From assembly GCA_024516035.1 (NCBI GenBank), contig CM044967.1, positions 7,957,532 to 8,021,531 of the forward strand: DNA of 64,000 nucleotides, read 5' to 3'. Positions within the stretch are counted from its first letter, which is position 1. Every line of letters begins with the position of its first letter. Below the pieces are notes generated by a model. It saw nothing but the letters and a program-made list of their open reading frames with translations. It did no database searches and was not told where the DNA came from. Below, in pieces: positions 22,110-34,677 of this stretch. The position numbers were made by a program, and so were the translations under genes. Source of the DNA: Bactericera cockerelli (Eukaryota > Arthropoda > Insecta > Hemiptera > Triozidae).

Positions 22110-22325
22110 TTAGTCAAGTGGTTAACGCGCTAGACTGGTAATCCAGGTAGCGTAGGGATCCGTTGATTCGAATCCCACCCAGTGCATAATTTTTTCCTCT
22201 TTCATTTGAGTTTGTGACCACATAATACTAAGACTCTGAGGGTTAGGTAGTAGAAAATGCTTTGAGCATTAACCTCGCCTGGTGGTTACCTTCCACTAAA
22301 GATTGTTATTATTATATTATTATTA
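22110..22325 (+). mobile_element. SINE-D copy, plus strand
   Basis: Head GTTAGTCAAGTGGTTAACGC, CTAGACTGGTAATCCAGGTA and GATTCGAATCCCACCCAGTG. The body has GAGTTTGTGACCACATAATA, GGGTTAGGTAGTAGAAAATG and GGTGGTTACCTTCCACTAAA, ending in ATT repeats. This is the most complete SINE-D here. Confidence 0.85.
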
Positions 22326-22339
22326 TGTTTGTTTGTTTG

Positions 22340-22590
22340 TTAATAGACGCAGTGCGCGGTGCATTGACAGGGTATGGTCATTTGTGAAGTTCTATTCATG
22401 TACATCGAACATCTAATACTGTGTACTTATGAGAAGTACTGAAGTTACACTCACCATCAGAGGGGAATATACTACGGAATGTACAAGCTAAAATACAGAC
22501 CACAACCGTCTACAGTACTCTATCATGGCTACGAAATAAATTATTTTTGCGTGATTCCATTACTTCTCACTTTTCTGTTTTGACTAATTC
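22340..22590. repeat. Unclassified dispersed repeat
   Basis: Resembles 16139-16285 (CACTCACCATCAGAGG, ATGTACAAGCTAAAATACAG). It includes at 22562-22585, inverted, the 24-base sequence found exactly in the 149-bp tandem array at 35082-35105. Confidence 0.6.
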
Positions 22591-22994
22591 AGGATTTTCT
22601 TGCTAACGCATAATGAATACTTTTATCGCATAATATAACTTGACTTTTATCAGACAACTCCTTTGACGTTTCGTGAAAATTAAATGTACTAAACCAAACA
22701 AGGCGTCTCCCCCTTCTGACCAAGCCACCAGGCCCTGTGTCATGAAAAAGTCATAACGATTCAGTAGGACATAGGTACCTTCTTGTATATAAATTTGTCA
22801 AAACCTTGTAGGTAGGTATGTTTTTTTTGCATGTTGATTACATTAAATCCATATTTTGCAGCAAACATGACTCCTTGTACATTAAATACTGAGCATTTAT
22901 ATTTTTTACATTTACAAGTAAACTACAATAATTCTAGTTGTGATATTTTTCACTATAAAAAATATTAAACATTTTTTTATAATAATAATAATAA

Positions 22995-23716
22995 TGAAAA
23001 AACACTGCCAATTATGGACACAATACTTCCTCGTGATTGTTTCACATTGTAAACACGTGCCAATTTTGAGATTTTATACAAAATTACTTGTATCTCCAAA
23101 ACTACTGAACCGATTTTCTTCAAATTTGTTTTATATGGTAGAATATCTACAATCTTAATTCCACAAAAAATTCTGTATCGGCAAGTCGTGGTCCTTATTT
23201 TTTGACTTTTTTGTCCAAAATTTCGGATTTCCTTAAATATCAGAGTCAACTTATAATTAATTTAAAAATAAATATAAATAACCTATGTAAAACAATAATA
23301 TGCATATTCTTACAAAATTTTATTGAAATCGGGTGTACCGTTCACGAGATATAAGCGTTTTAGTAAAAAGTTAGTGGTCAGGCGCATGGTCTCTTTCACC
23401 CAGAAGCGCTGGTGTGAATTCGATGAATTTAAAATGGGACCATCTACAGAATGTCTCCTAGATGTGTGCAAAATTTCATCAAAATCGGTCGAGTAGTTTC
23501 CGAGATTTGCGCGTTACAAGGAATCGTTTTAACAGACAGACCGACAGACCGACAGACCGACAGACCGACAGACGGACACAAAACCAAATTTACTCAGTAG
23601 GTTATGAAACGTCCAGAAATATGAAAAAAATTGAAATCGGAGCAAAAAAATATTTTTTTTTACAAAAACGAACACAATACTTCCGATTTCTAATATTAGA
23701 AATTTCTCGGAAGTAA
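22995..23716 (+). mobile_element. Interspersed repeat with CGACAGAC tandem and terminal hairpin
   Basis: Carries AAAATTTCATCAAAATCGGT and CGAGTAGTTTCCGAGATTTG, phrases common in arthropod transposons, then five CGACAGAC units (23529-23575). It ends in a 36-base near-perfect palindrome at 23679-23714 (ACTTCCGATTTCTAATATTA through CTCGGAAGT). The same hairpin recurs at 24862-24897. The element resembles a non-autonomous one, but I cannot name its superfamily. Confidence 0.6.
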
Positions 23717-23719
23717 AAT

Positions 23720-24235
23720 GATATTTTTATTTTAATAACTCTCACATAAGATATTAATTTTCCTACCTCATAATTTATATCTCACTTTGACCTAAATCAA
23801 TAATAAGAGTCAACCAAACCACTCCCCAAACTGCAATGTACATCACGTTTCCTAAACCAGAATCACAGAGCGCAAGATTCAAGTTGTAATGGAATCATCA
23901 TTCTGACATCGGCCTGCAAGGTGTGTAAATACTTTGATCTGTCAATGATGAATTGAGCTGATCGTTTCAATGAACACTGGAGCAATACTAGAGCATTGTA
24001 ATCTGGAGTAATTCAGGTATTCAGCACCTAAATAGTAAGTAAGCAGGGCCGTTTTTATAGTGAGGGAACCGGTACAATAGCCCGGGCAGCCGGGGGGGGT
24101 CTAAATGGTAAAAAAAAAATGGGGGGTTGGAATACGAGAAGTTGCCCTCCCTGGGGTTTGGTAAAGCTGTGAATGGCCATGTAAACCAGTACATAAAATC
24201 AAACCTGGAGATAAAAGAACTCAAGTAACCGGATT
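23720..24235. other. Intergenic DNA
   Basis: 24040-24130 has G- and A-homopolymer runs next to GGGCCGTTTTTATAGTGAG, which may be a transposon scrap. No gene. Confidence 0.4.
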
Positions 24236-24242
24236 GTTTTTC

Positions 24243-24605
24243 GGTTATATCAAGGTTTCTCTTATAAAGACGTTATTTTCTCTTGAAGAGGGGTGAATTG
24301 CACCTGTAAAATGGTCTCTTGTATCCAAGTATCTCTTATAGCCAGGTATCTCTTATATGAAGGTTTTTCTTATATCCAGGTTTGTCTTATATCCATGTTT
24401 CTCTTATAAAGACGTTATTTTCTCTTAAAGAAGGGGTGAATTGGACCTGTAAAATGATCTCTTATATCCAGGTTTCTCTTATATCGAGGTTTCTCTTATA
24501 TCCAGATTTCTCTTATATCCAGGTTTCTCTTATATCCAGGTTTCTCTTATATCGAGGTTTCTCTTATATCCAGGTTTCTCTTATATCCAAATATCTCTTA
24601 TATTT
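24243..24605 (+). repeat. 17-bp minisatellite with a 70-bp internal duplication
   Basis: Many copies of GGTTTCTCTTATATCCA, mostly 17 bases apart. The block TCTCTTATAAAGACGTTATT plus its next 50 bases occurs at about 24257 and again at about 24398. The open frame across it merely reflects the 51-base (3 x 17) periodicity. Confidence 0.85.
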
Positions 24606-24644
24606 ATGTTCGACTGTATTGTATCTTGTTATACCAACAGTAAA

Positions 24645-24800
24645 AAAGTCACCGTGGTCGAGTGGAGAAGAACACTAGCCTGGTGACTTTGGTGTGGATC
24701 CCACCAGCTGGGTAAAAAATTATACTCTGTATATTGGATGTCCAACTGTCCAGGGTCTACTAGTGTATAGACCAGTGACGGTACTACCTGCCAGTGTGAA
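24645..24800 (+). mobile_element. tRNA-like SINE
   Basis: Head CACCGTGGTCGAGTGGAGAA and TGTGGATCCCACCAGCTGGG. The body is TTATACTCTGTATATTGGAT to ACTACCTGCCAGTGTG. Confidence 0.5.
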
Positions 24801-24861
24801 AAGAAAGTACATAAAAAAGTAAAGAAGGCTCTTAGTTAGGTGATGCAGTAAAAAACACAAT

Positions 24862-24897
24862 ACTTCCGATTTCTAATACTAGAAATTTCTCGGAAGT
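24862..24897. repeat. Second copy of the ACTTCCGA hairpin
   Basis: ACTTCCGATTTCTAATACTA followed by GAAATTTCTCGGAAGT. Together with 23679-23714 it brackets the minisatellite region. Confidence 0.8.
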
Positions 24898-25384
24898 AAT
24901 AGGTGAAGTAATAGATATAAATATGTATTTATTTATTTTTTCATTCAGTATTTAGTATTTACAAATAATAAATGAATGTGGCATGGTGTGCATCAGCATC
25001 AAAGTGGCAAGTAAGTAGATAACCATTTCATAGTGAAATCTTTCTCCGTTTGATCATCAACATTTTCAGAAGTACGAATTACAAATGAGAAATTTATGAA
25101 AAAATTGCAAAGTACCAACAATAAATCTACTCATTTAATAGTCACCAGTAAACTGCATACTGTAATCATAATCAGACATTCTTTACATTTATATAGTTAA
25201 GTGTTAAGAGGCCATTGTTTTGTATGGTCGATGACGAAGCAACTTGAAATTGCCTAGCACCTGGAGTGACGCAATTGCGACAAAGTTGACTAACAAGGAG
25301 ACAAGAAGGTGTCTTCTCGGTAATGAGTGTTTTCAATTCATTTAAGAAACATCCTCCAAGGAATTAAGGGTAAGGATGGGCGTA

Positions 25385-25510
25385 GGCTGGATTTTGGCTG
25401 GGGGGTAGCTGATGAGGGAAATCAATAATATCTAGTGAACAATCAATAATACCTAGTGTTTCATACTAACTGGGACCTGTCCCCCCTGGCTACGTCCATG
25501 AGGGAAAGCA
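25385..25510. repeat. Dispersed repeat K
   Basis: Contains GGATTTTGGCTGGGGGGTAG, CTGATGAGGGAAATCAATAA and TGGCTACGTCCATGAGGG. An inverted copy lies at 43597-43700. Confidence 0.65.
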
Positions 25511-27260
25511 ACAACTCTACCTCATGCAAAACACGCTGAAATTTAAAAAAAGATAAGTATCGCGAAATTCACTCCCAATTCATTTTCCCTCCCTTCGCCG
25601 TTGAAAATTTCGGATCTTTTGGACCAGGTATAAAATATGACTTTTTCGGCTTGATCTCTGAAATGGCTCTGCGGAACACCAACTAGACCACTGGTTGGCG
25701 ATCACTGGCCTCTACCACGTAGGTTAAACACTTAAAGATCAATAATTTCTGTATCTCAATTAATATCAACGTTTAAAAAATATTTAATCAGATCACATTT
25801 AAATATAGAATCACCATCTTTGTACATTTGACCATGACTCATTGAGGTTGCTAAACATAATATTATAATCTAGTTCGCACTCACTTCCCTCGCAGTATTT
25901 GGTTCTTGTTTATGTCGTTTTTGTTTTGTTGTTGTTTTTGTAACGTAATCCACGCTATTATCACATTTGTGTGTAATTACAATGTTGATCTCACAATTCA
26001 AACTCAACTTACTAAATATTTTTTCCACAATAGGACTCGACCTGAGAGCTGTGATGAAAAGTATTGATAGAGAATTTGTAGTTTAGTCATTTTCAAGTTT
26101 TGGAAAACCGCTTACTCAGGTCATCCTGACTAACGTTAGTATTTTCCAAATTTAAGAATGATTTATTGGAAGACCAAACCATTTTTTTTTCTTCTTCTTT
26201 TTTTTATTAGCGGGCGTGGCCCACATGAATACAATAAAACAAACAATTGTTACATTTAAAAAAAATATTAAAAAAAAAGAAAATAAAACTTATATTTAGG
26301 TCACAAGAAACCTAACTATCAAATTTTGCGGCTTTTGTCTATTTCTCACTGCGGGACCAACTGAAACGAGAACTTTTGGCTTTTTTCCCAACTAAAGCAT
26401 CAGATATGCCTTTCATCACCCTTCCTCAACCACATTACTAAGCACTACTCTGCTACAAGTGACGACCTCTTGTCTCTTGCCCACATCAGACTGACCAAGT
26501 ACCAGACCTAGTATCCCGCATGACACCGCCTAGCCTGTAGCAGTCTAGGCGCATAAATAGCAAACCAGCCAAAGGCAATACACCACGTCTCTGGCCAGAG
26601 ATATTACAAGAGCGACCGTGCTAAGTCTTCCAACAGTTCCTGACTCGTAACTTAACTTGCATAAAGCACGAGCGCTATTTGATTCTAATCAACTTATCGA
26701 CAAAAGTATTAATGGTTTGTTTAATTTTAAACTTTAAAGTATTGATTGAATAGGAGCCCCTGTAATTAATTTATTGTTTTTTTTACTATCGAAAAATGAA
26801 ACCCTAGAATTTTCTTGTATGGACGAGTACCTATATTAGAAACCTCTTTTTGCTCTGTATCCAGCTATATTAAGAAAATCTCCATTTCACTTGAGTACAC
26901 GAATTTCAACCTTATGATTCTAGGTCCACCAAAGTAACATCTACAATAGTAACAGGTTACTTTAACATTGCACCTACTATCATTATTGTGACAGAGGATG
27001 CTACCAATAGTACTTTTATAAATGTCGAATTTTTTTCTGGTAGATCAACTTAAAACTAATGTTATGTGTAATGGGCGAGACAATTTAATGTACCTTCAGT
27101 CTATACAATCTATACATACTTACCTACATTGGGTTTACCATGAAGCAGGATATGCAAATTTCAACACAAAGCTATTCTTTCCGCTTTGATCGTTCCCGAA
27201 AAATAGTGTAGGTATGTTTAAACAAAAGAATTCTCCATTACTTTACCCATACATCCAGTA
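25510..27260. other. Intergenic DNA
   Basis: No gene seen. 26300-26680 is less AT-rich than its surroundings but has no long frame or splice-framed exon that I could find. Confidence 0.4.
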
Positions 27261-27263
27261 TAA

Positions 27264-27411
27264 GGGCCGAATTATAAAACAGGATTGCAGTTAAGATAAG
27301 CCAGACTTTCCCTTAACTAGGACTAAAGTTCTCCGTCATTGGATGAAACTCTGACTTGAAGGCGTGTTTGGCTTATCTTAACTTTAAATGCTGTTTCATA
27401 ATTTGACCGTA
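27264..27411. mobile_element. MITE-H, best-preserved copy
   Basis: About 148 bp with long inverted ends: GGGCCGAATTATAAAACAGG and, reversed, CGGTCAAATTATGAAACAGC, each followed inward by AGTTAAGATAAGCCA. Copies or fragments lie at 14934-15046, 16527-16700, 30983-31085, 39127-39435 and 45724-45871. There is no coding capacity. Confidence 0.8.
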
Positions 27412-27494
27412 AAAGGATAGTTTGTACCTAAATCAAAATGAACAGTCTAAAACTATTATCTGTAATCATGTTTGCGGTATTTTTCTGAATAAAA

Positions 27495-27830
27495 ATATAG
27501 CAGGGTTGGGTATAATACATAGAAGGCAATGTGCCTCGGGTTTATAGTAGGGCTAGGTAAAATACATAGAAGGCCATGCCTTGTGTTTAACAGAGGTTTA
27601 GGGAAAACACATAGGCCTCAGTTCTAATTCAATGATACCTATTTGGTGTTTCTATTATAAAATTTATGCTAGGCCTAAACTATATAGGTAAAAAATCTAT
27701 ATAGGCATTTTTTACCTAAACTCAGGTAAAAAATGCGAGCGGGAGAGAATTCGGTGTTGATAAAACCATGAGCGGAAGAGAACTCTACCTGACCAGAAGT
27801 TGGGTCGGGAGAGAACTCGGTGACGTACAT
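27495..27830. repeat. Short local repeats
   Basis: 27505-27620 repeats an AATACATAGAAGGC phrase in about 55-60-base units. 27730-27820 has three GCGG/GTCGG-GAGAGAACTC phrases. No gene. Confidence 0.5.
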
Positions 27831-27839
27831 CACACGGGT

Positions 27840-29240
27840 ACTAGGTATTCATTTCAGGTATTTTCATAGTTATCTTTCTTCAATGAAGGTAATCGCTTCC
27901 GTACAAAGCCTTTTCTCATACTAAAATTGTGTAAACCACACAAACACTCATTGAAAAAAATTGCTATACTTGCGTTACAAGTCCGCCACCTTATTGATCG
28001 ATCTAGTGAGGAGGGTGCCAAATTCAATATAATAAATGTTAGATGATTTTTGCTAAGATTTATGGAGACTCCAATGAATTTGCTCTAGGTCTAATATAAT
28101 GAGTATAAAGCTGGTGAGAATGATGATGTTTCCATGTAAATATTGACTTGATCGATGATAGAGTACGTTTTACTCTGAACAGTGAACACTCAAGTAGCAT
28201 CAGATTTGCTACATTGCTAAAATCTATACCAGTCACCCATTTCATTAGGCACCTATAAATCTTTTGCAATATTTATTCATGGAAGTATTCAGCTCGACCT
28301 ATGAAATTTCTCCCTGTAGAATTAACGTATTTGGCACATACAAAATAATGTTTGTTTAATAGTGAATTTATAGTATATTAATTGAAATGCTAGTTTTGCA
28401 ACGCCAATGTATGAGGTAAAAGGAAGATATTTTATACTTTCGCAAATTTGCGATTTTAAAATTTAACATTATATTCAGTACTTGTAGATCTGTAATAATT
28501 AAAAAAAAAAAAAAAAATAGTGGGTACATTTTTAACAGACAAATTTCAATTCATTTTTTATGTATGAGGGTGTGGTTATTTGGTTAAGCGGTGTCACATA
28601 AAACCACATTATTTATTTGTTTAGTGTACCCACAGGTATGTTGAAAAATGATTGTGTGTTGTAGTCTCTAGGAACTTACTAAAATATCCAGAATTGATAA
28701 AATACTCATGGCTTTGATGATATCTAAACGTAGATCCAAGATCCTATCAAATTAAATTATTAGTCATATTTCTGGGACTGTACTTTACATCCGCGCAAGA
28801 AAGAAAATATCAATTTCCAAAGTGACGAGTGATCTTCAGAGTTTTATAATAGCTTCATTTTATTACCTAGCAATTTTGCATATTTCTAACGATTGGAAAA
28901 GAACTGATTACAAAGCACTGGTCATTTGGTCAATAACTAGTTCTAAAGCTTGAAAATTAGCTCATAAAGAAAGAGATAACCCCCATGGATCTGACAGTAT
29001 ATACATTAATACATTAACAAATGAAAATTCATTCATTTCTGTTCCAATCTGATTGATCCACTCATCCAGTTTATCAACTTTAATACTTTTATTATTGTAT
29101 TCAATCGATTTTAATGGCAGTGTTTGTAATATGAATCAATCAGATACGCAAATTGGTTTCAGTGTTTATGTTGTATGTGGTAATATAATTTGGCGTTATT
29201 AATTGAGAAAAACACGTAGGTTCATAATTATAAACGTCAA
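27840..29240. other. Intergenic DNA
   Basis: A SINE-B scrap at 27970-28020 and a poly-A run near 28500-28517 are the only recognisable items. Confidence 0.45.
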
Positions 29241-29269
29241 AGTCAGCGTGGCGTCGATAGCACATTGAA

Positions 29270-29525
29270 TACACCAGCACTCATTCTATCACTGAATTTG
29301 AGCAACGTACAGCGAGGTTTAGACTTGGATGGCTAACTATTCAAATTCGAACTCTCGTGTTGCTGGCTTGGCTATTCCCTACAAAATCCAGGCTGGGTAA
29401 AGTTATTGTGGGTTCTTAGTTGGTAAGTTTCCGGCGAAAGGAGGTTAAATCCTAGGTTTGATGGCAGAGATTGCCTCAGGCAATAATCATGACCTTGTTC
29501 AATATTATTCTTGTCAATAAAGAGT
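29270..29525 (+). mobile_element. Degenerate SINE-C / R2 composite
   Basis: Contains ATCCAGGCTGGGTAAAGTTA and GGAGGTTAAATCCTAGG (the SINE-C body), then GATGGCAGAGATTGCCTCAG (R2 end). Confidence 0.5.
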
Positions 29526-29529
29526 TATT

Positions 29530-30485
29530 ATTACATTATAGTTATAAAACCAACGGATCTAATTCTAACTGGTTTCACATAAATTTTATTATATTTTATA
29601 GTAGGTAATTGGGTTGAATGTTTCAGAGTAAGTTCATTTGATGTTCAATACTTATTCCTGGAAAACGCTAAGACGTCATGTTAGACCTCGAGGGCCAAAG
29701 ATTCCCGATGGTTGAAAAAACCCAAATGATTGGGTAGTTTTGAAAGTTCATGAGTAAAAACCAAAAATGTGAGTCACATAATTTTATTATTGGATGAGAC
29801 ATGATTCATATGAAGAAACACATACCTACATTATCTACATTCTACTAATAAATAAAGGTGTAAGTATCCAGTAATAAATTTAGTCCGTTATTTACAACAC
29901 ATCAAAAATGTATCACTAATTTGAAAACAGTATCAAGAAGTAACCTTAGAATCCGAAAAATCCCAAAACTCACTTCATTGAAAGTGATTGTGTAAGAGCG
30001 ATTAACATTCCCAGACGGATGTACAAGACCAAGTTAGTTCTTCTTAATGTATAGGAATACGAAACCCATTTACGCAAATACGCAAAATTTAGACTCAAGC
30101 AAGTTGGACTTGGGCATTCGTCCATTCTGGTTGAGTGGTTAAGGTTTCCAGTAGCCCGTATACCAGAAGCACTCCCCACTCTCATAATCTCCAAATCTCC
30201 CTGCCAACTGCTGAGACATCGCAATCTGGTTGGTTATTTTGAACGCAATAACCAATTCGAGTGCGTTGTTTGACGATTGAAATGGAGACTCGGGCGACTG
30301 GAGATTGTTTCTGGAATGGGCTACAAGTTACGAGTCCAATGCCTTTGCGATCTAGCTACTGAGTTTGACGTCCCATTTAATCTAACATTTCCCAAACTGG
30401 AGATAAAGATTTGTATTATTATTATCTGATCTGGTTGCAGGGTTCTCAGTGAAACCCTAACAATTAACACTGCGAACTAATTATA
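29530..30485. other. Intergenic DNA
   Basis: Only a tRNA-like scrap near 30120-30165 (GGTTGAGTGGTTAAGGTTTC) is seen. Confidence 0.4.
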
Positions 30486-30489
30486 TCTA

Positions 30490-30720
30490 TTGTGACCAGT
30501 TGATTCTATTTAGTTTTAACGTCCTGATTGAGATAGATAGTCAGGACGGGGGTTTTACCCTCCATTCGCTGGAAATCGTACCAGCTACCCACATTAAGCT
30601 CACCCAGCCTGGGTAGGGCCAGAACAGAATTTTCTTCGAAAATTCTGCTCCAACCGGGGATCGAACTCGGGATCTCTGGAATACGGGCAGTAGTCACAAC
30701 CATTACGCCACGGAGGCTGT
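30490..30720 (-). mobile_element. SINE-C copy, minus strand
   Basis: Reverse of the consensus: CAACCATTACGCCACGGAGG at the right end, with body CACCCAGCCTGGGTAGGGCC and GGACGGGGGTTTTACCCTCC. It carries a short internal deletion relative to 18280-18535. Confidence 0.85.
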
Positions 30721-30982
30721 CTGAGATATAGTATAAATATTATAAATTGAATAGAGAATTGAAGAACGAATAAGTCTGAAATTTTGAATCGGAACTTTTA
30801 ATCACAGAGAGGTTCGACACTAATATTATCTACAATTACAACTCAAGAACTCATTAAAACCAACGTTTCCAAAACTAATGATACTGAAAGTATATTATAA
30901 ATTAACGAACTCATAAATATGGTATAGCCCATCAATGTTGGCACAGGAAGCAATAAGTCTGAATTTTCAATTGGAACTTAGA

Positions 30983-31200
30983 GCCGAATTATGAAATAAT
31001 ATTCCATGAAAGATAAGCCGTACTCCCTCATGTCGGACTATAGTAAGCTGTCATTGGTTGAAACTCTGACTAGTGGTCTGGTGTATCTTTGTACGTAAAA
31101 ATGTGCCACAACCAACCAACCTCCACCATGAGATTGAACAATGCCGACCCATATTAAGTTTGGGAAAAAGCAAAGTGAAAGAAGACGAAGAGGAAAAAAA
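30983..31200 (+). mobile_element. MITE-H fragment followed by LINE/SINE-C tail
   Basis: 30983-31085 has AGCCGAATTATGAAATAAT and TCATTGGTTGAAACTCTGAC. 31100-31200 has CAACCAACCAACCTCCACCA and CAATGCCGACCCATATTAAG, the 3' tail shared by SINE-C and LINE relics. Confidence 0.6.
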
Positions 31201-31299
31201 GTTCTCAATGAAAATTTCAGAATTATTTCCCCCTGTTAGAGATAAAAGTTCAACTGTATCGGCGAACGCCTTGCTGCGAAAACTGGAGATCGCACTTCA

Positions 31300-31970
31300 A
31301 GTTTCTTCTTAATGTTGTTGTTGTTGTTGTTGAGCCAGCTTGGCTACAGCTGAGGGTGAGTGATGGTCTCCAGCCAACTTTATTTCAAAGTTGGCTCGTC
31401 CTGAACCACTATTTCTATGTGCGATCAACCATCATGAGGACTTGGACTTTTCTGTACAAGCCATTAAACCTTAGGAACTGCAAGCTAGCCTGCTTGTAAG
31501 GTTGCTAGTCTGTTCTTCTTCTTAATGCAGAGGATTGGTTTAGCAATCCAGAGAGGAAACGCAGCTTCATTTTTGGGAGCAATTCCAAAAACTGGAGTTT
31601 TCGATAAAATGTTTTATGTTTAATACTCGTAAATTGTTAACTGAAAATTATTCTCAAGGTTCAAAATTTGTCTACACTTATTGCTGAAGAACTGACTGTA
31701 TCTTTTATCAGAAACCTCTGTTTTCAGCTTGTCCTGGGCAGACTTAAGTAAGGTCTACGTGTAATTATACCTCTTGCTGCCGCAGGACTATAGTCCGTAA
31801 TGAGTCCTATTATTAAATCGCACTTTAATCAACATGAAGTTACATTCAAGAGAAGTTTGCGAGATGATAAGATGGAATGAGATTGCGTGACAACTTCGTC
31901 ACTTCATGTTCGGATGGTGTTGGTCTTTTTCGCCCATCTACTATATTATTTTTATTTATAATGTTTGGGG
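31300..31970. other. Intergenic DNA with TTG microsatellite
   Basis: A TTG run sits at about 31310-31332, then GAGCCAGCTTGGCTACAGCT and AAGTTGGCTCGTCCTGAACC, a possible repeat. No gene. Confidence 0.4.
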
Positions 31971-31974
31971 ACTT

Positions 31975-32310
31975 TAAACAGGGAGTAGACCAGCAGTCTT
32001 TCTGGGCGACTATAAAGAGGGAGTAGACCAGCATTGGCTTGGTTCTGGGGGCCCTTGTCAATTATTAGCCTCCTTGTAAAGACAATGGTAGAAATGCTGA
32101 GTCATAACGCCACTATCTGGCTACCATCGTTCACGATGACGCCACCCTATGATGATACTGTTTTAATAGTTGTTACATTTGTGTTAATCACAATTATGAT
32201 GTCAACATTACTCAAACTCGGCGTAATAAATATTTGTCATATTTGGGACTCAAACCACCGACCTCCTGATGACGAGTCCGCTGTCCTATCAATCGAACTA
32301 CTGAGCTCCG
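31975..32310 (-). mobile_element. R1 repeat followed by SINE-B
   Basis: 31975-32155 is a minus-strand R1 copy, with its GGGAGTAGACCAGCA end duplicated. 32160-32310 is SINE-B (TTACATTTGTGTTAATCACA, CAAACCACCGACCTCCTGAT, GAACTACTGAGCTC). Confidence 0.75.
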
Positions 32311-32640
32311 TTCATCTCTTCTATTTTTTTTTTTTATTTTATTATTATATAATCAAATGCAACCATTGGATAGTTGCAGTTACATGATTAAATTAATTAT
32401 AATTATAAAATACAATTCATGTAAAAAAAAAAAAAAATCTGAAAGGGATAAATAATCTCTGCCTGAAACTGTCCAATGCTTGTATGATATAAAGATAAAT
32501 ACTGGATTCACGTTCCTCCTTAACCATGTTCAATGAGTCTGGTCATCAGGAAGTTAAATCTGACCTTTGAGATTCCCTTCTCCTTTGATTCATCCGAAAC
32601 ACAGTTTCAGAGTTCAGTGATACATAGTACAAATAAGCTT

Positions 32641-32696
32641 TAGTCTCTCTTCTCTCCTCCTCTCTCTCTCTCTCGTCTCTCTCTCTCTCTCTTCTC

Positions 32697-32752
<56 letters not shown>
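32641..32752. repeat. (TC)n microsatellite
   Basis: About 110 bases of CT/TC dinucleotides with a few CCTC and CGTC interruptions. Confidence 0.95.
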
Positions 32753-32754
<2 letters not shown>

Positions 32755-32929
32755 GTTATTTTTGTGTATAAGTATAAGTATTTTAATTTTAATACATGTA
32801 TTTTGTTTTTTTTTTTTATATAATTATGTAACATACAAACAATTTGAATAAATTGAAGTATTATATTTAAAAAAAAGGTAATGACTAAGTGAGGCTAATG
32901 TAGGGCAAATAATAATAATAATAATATCG

Positions 32930-33125
32930 CCTCATTTATACTGCCCGATTAGGACTATGAAGCCCCATTATTCCAGAAGTAAGCTCAAGACAAATTAGTA
33001 TTATGTGGTAAAAATCCCAAATGGGAGGATAACTTGTCATGTCCCGGCTGGGTTTCGAACCCACGACCTCTGGAACCTCTGGATTCACAGAGTGCCGCCT
33101 TTACCACTGAGCTACCGGGACAGAC
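32930..33125 (-). mobile_element. SINE-A copy, minus strand
   Basis: Reverse head GCCTTTACCACTGAGCTACC and GGCTGGGTTTCGAACCCACG, with body AGGATAACTTGTCATGTCC and TTTATACTGCCCGATTAGGA. Confidence 0.85.
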
Positions 33126-33129
33126 TGCG

Positions 33130-34270
33130 GGTCTGTTAGTAGAATAGTTTTTGTCTTATCATTCTTTACAGATCCGCTATTTACTGAGCGCCCAATAAAG
33201 TAGTAAGTATGATTACTTTAAAGTTACGCGAGAGGTTTTTCACAATGTTTGTTGGTAGAATCTATAAGAGCAACCTTTACTTTTCTAAATCTTCAATATT
33301 ATTTTCAAAATGGTTAACAGTTAGATAGTTTATTGTATTAATTTCATTATAATCAGTATAATCAGTAAGAATAAAAAAAAAGCGAAAAGTTGCACTAGAT
33401 GTACGATTGTACATACGATTAGGTATATGTATAATAATTACAAGAGTTCCGACAAATCACTCTAATCAGCCCTCTAAAATTGCCATTGTGAAGTCATGAA
33501 ACAGTGACCTCCAGGTTACAAGACTAACCTTAACGAACTTGCTACTTTTGTCAACCAGGAAAAAGGGTTGCAGATTTGGACCAATTTTGAAGTTCAAAGG
33601 TTCTGCTTTTGACAATACCTCTCTAGTCGACACAAAGAACTTTTTCAAGACTTATCATATCAAGATCCAGCTGAGCTTCTAACCTACCAACCACAGTATG
33701 ATCCACATTCTTCTTATTTATAAGAAACAACTTTCTGTTTATTATAGTCAACAACATCAGTGGCGAAGGAAATGTTTACTGAGGGAGCTTTAGTTTTCAC
33801 GAAGGATTGAAACTTTTTTGATTGTAATTTGAAATATAAAATTTATTGTTATATTTTTCCTGATTATTATCTTATATTATATTATAAATTGATTCGTTTG
33901 TATGTGTATAGTATATGTTTAATCGCGTAAACTTGAGAACACAAGTCAGATTAATTTGAAAATCTGCTTATTACCAATGACAATTGGCGTTATGCGTTTG
34001 AGCTGAAATTTAGTATGTTTCTGATGCAGTGTATAAAGCGTTTTAAGATTTTCAAATGTCCTATTTCTAAAAAGTTGAGCTTTTTCACATTCAAATCTGA
34101 CGTGTCCTAATAGATCTCTGAAATGAGTCATCTTTGTACTGACCTTTTGCATCTGCCACGAATATATTTTTTCGTCTGTGAACGCACCGCGCCTAGTTAC
34201 AGTTAAAGGCATAAACACAAATTGATGGTGTAAAATATGGAAGTATGAGCCGTAAATATAGCATGTAAAA
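33130..34270. other. Intergenic DNA
   Basis: A 115-codon minus-strand frame at 33946-34293 contains GAGCTGAAATTTAGTATG-type phrases that recur in insect transposons. I do not treat it as a gene. Confidence 0.4.
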
Positions 34271-34677
34271 TAGGAATATGATGCCAGAACCAACCAACCT
34301 CAATCATTTGGAAGAAGTTACCAAATGCCGACTCAAAAAAAAAATTAGTGAAAAGGCAAGAGAGACACAATTTTATTTAAAAACAAACAAAAAAACTGCC
34401 AAATTTGGACATAATAACAAAGATGACTTTATCTTCGTAAAACAACAATCAAAGGATATCCAACGAAGAACAAATACACAATTGCGGACGTATTACAACT
34501 GCTATAATTCACAAGTAAAAAGAGAAGCTGAAACCCCTGAGCAGGTCTTTCCCGTCACCACTGCATTGACGACACCTGTTTACTCATGGCACTTGATCAC
34601 TGTTTGATCAGAGGTTTTTTATGAGAGGTTAAACAATGGGCAAACCCACCTTCCAGCTCTGGTAGACTTGCCAACTC

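Noticed and set aside
33946..34293. 115-codon minus-strand frame
   Set aside because: Its nucleotide phrases resemble common insect transposon sequence and no start context or domain supports it.
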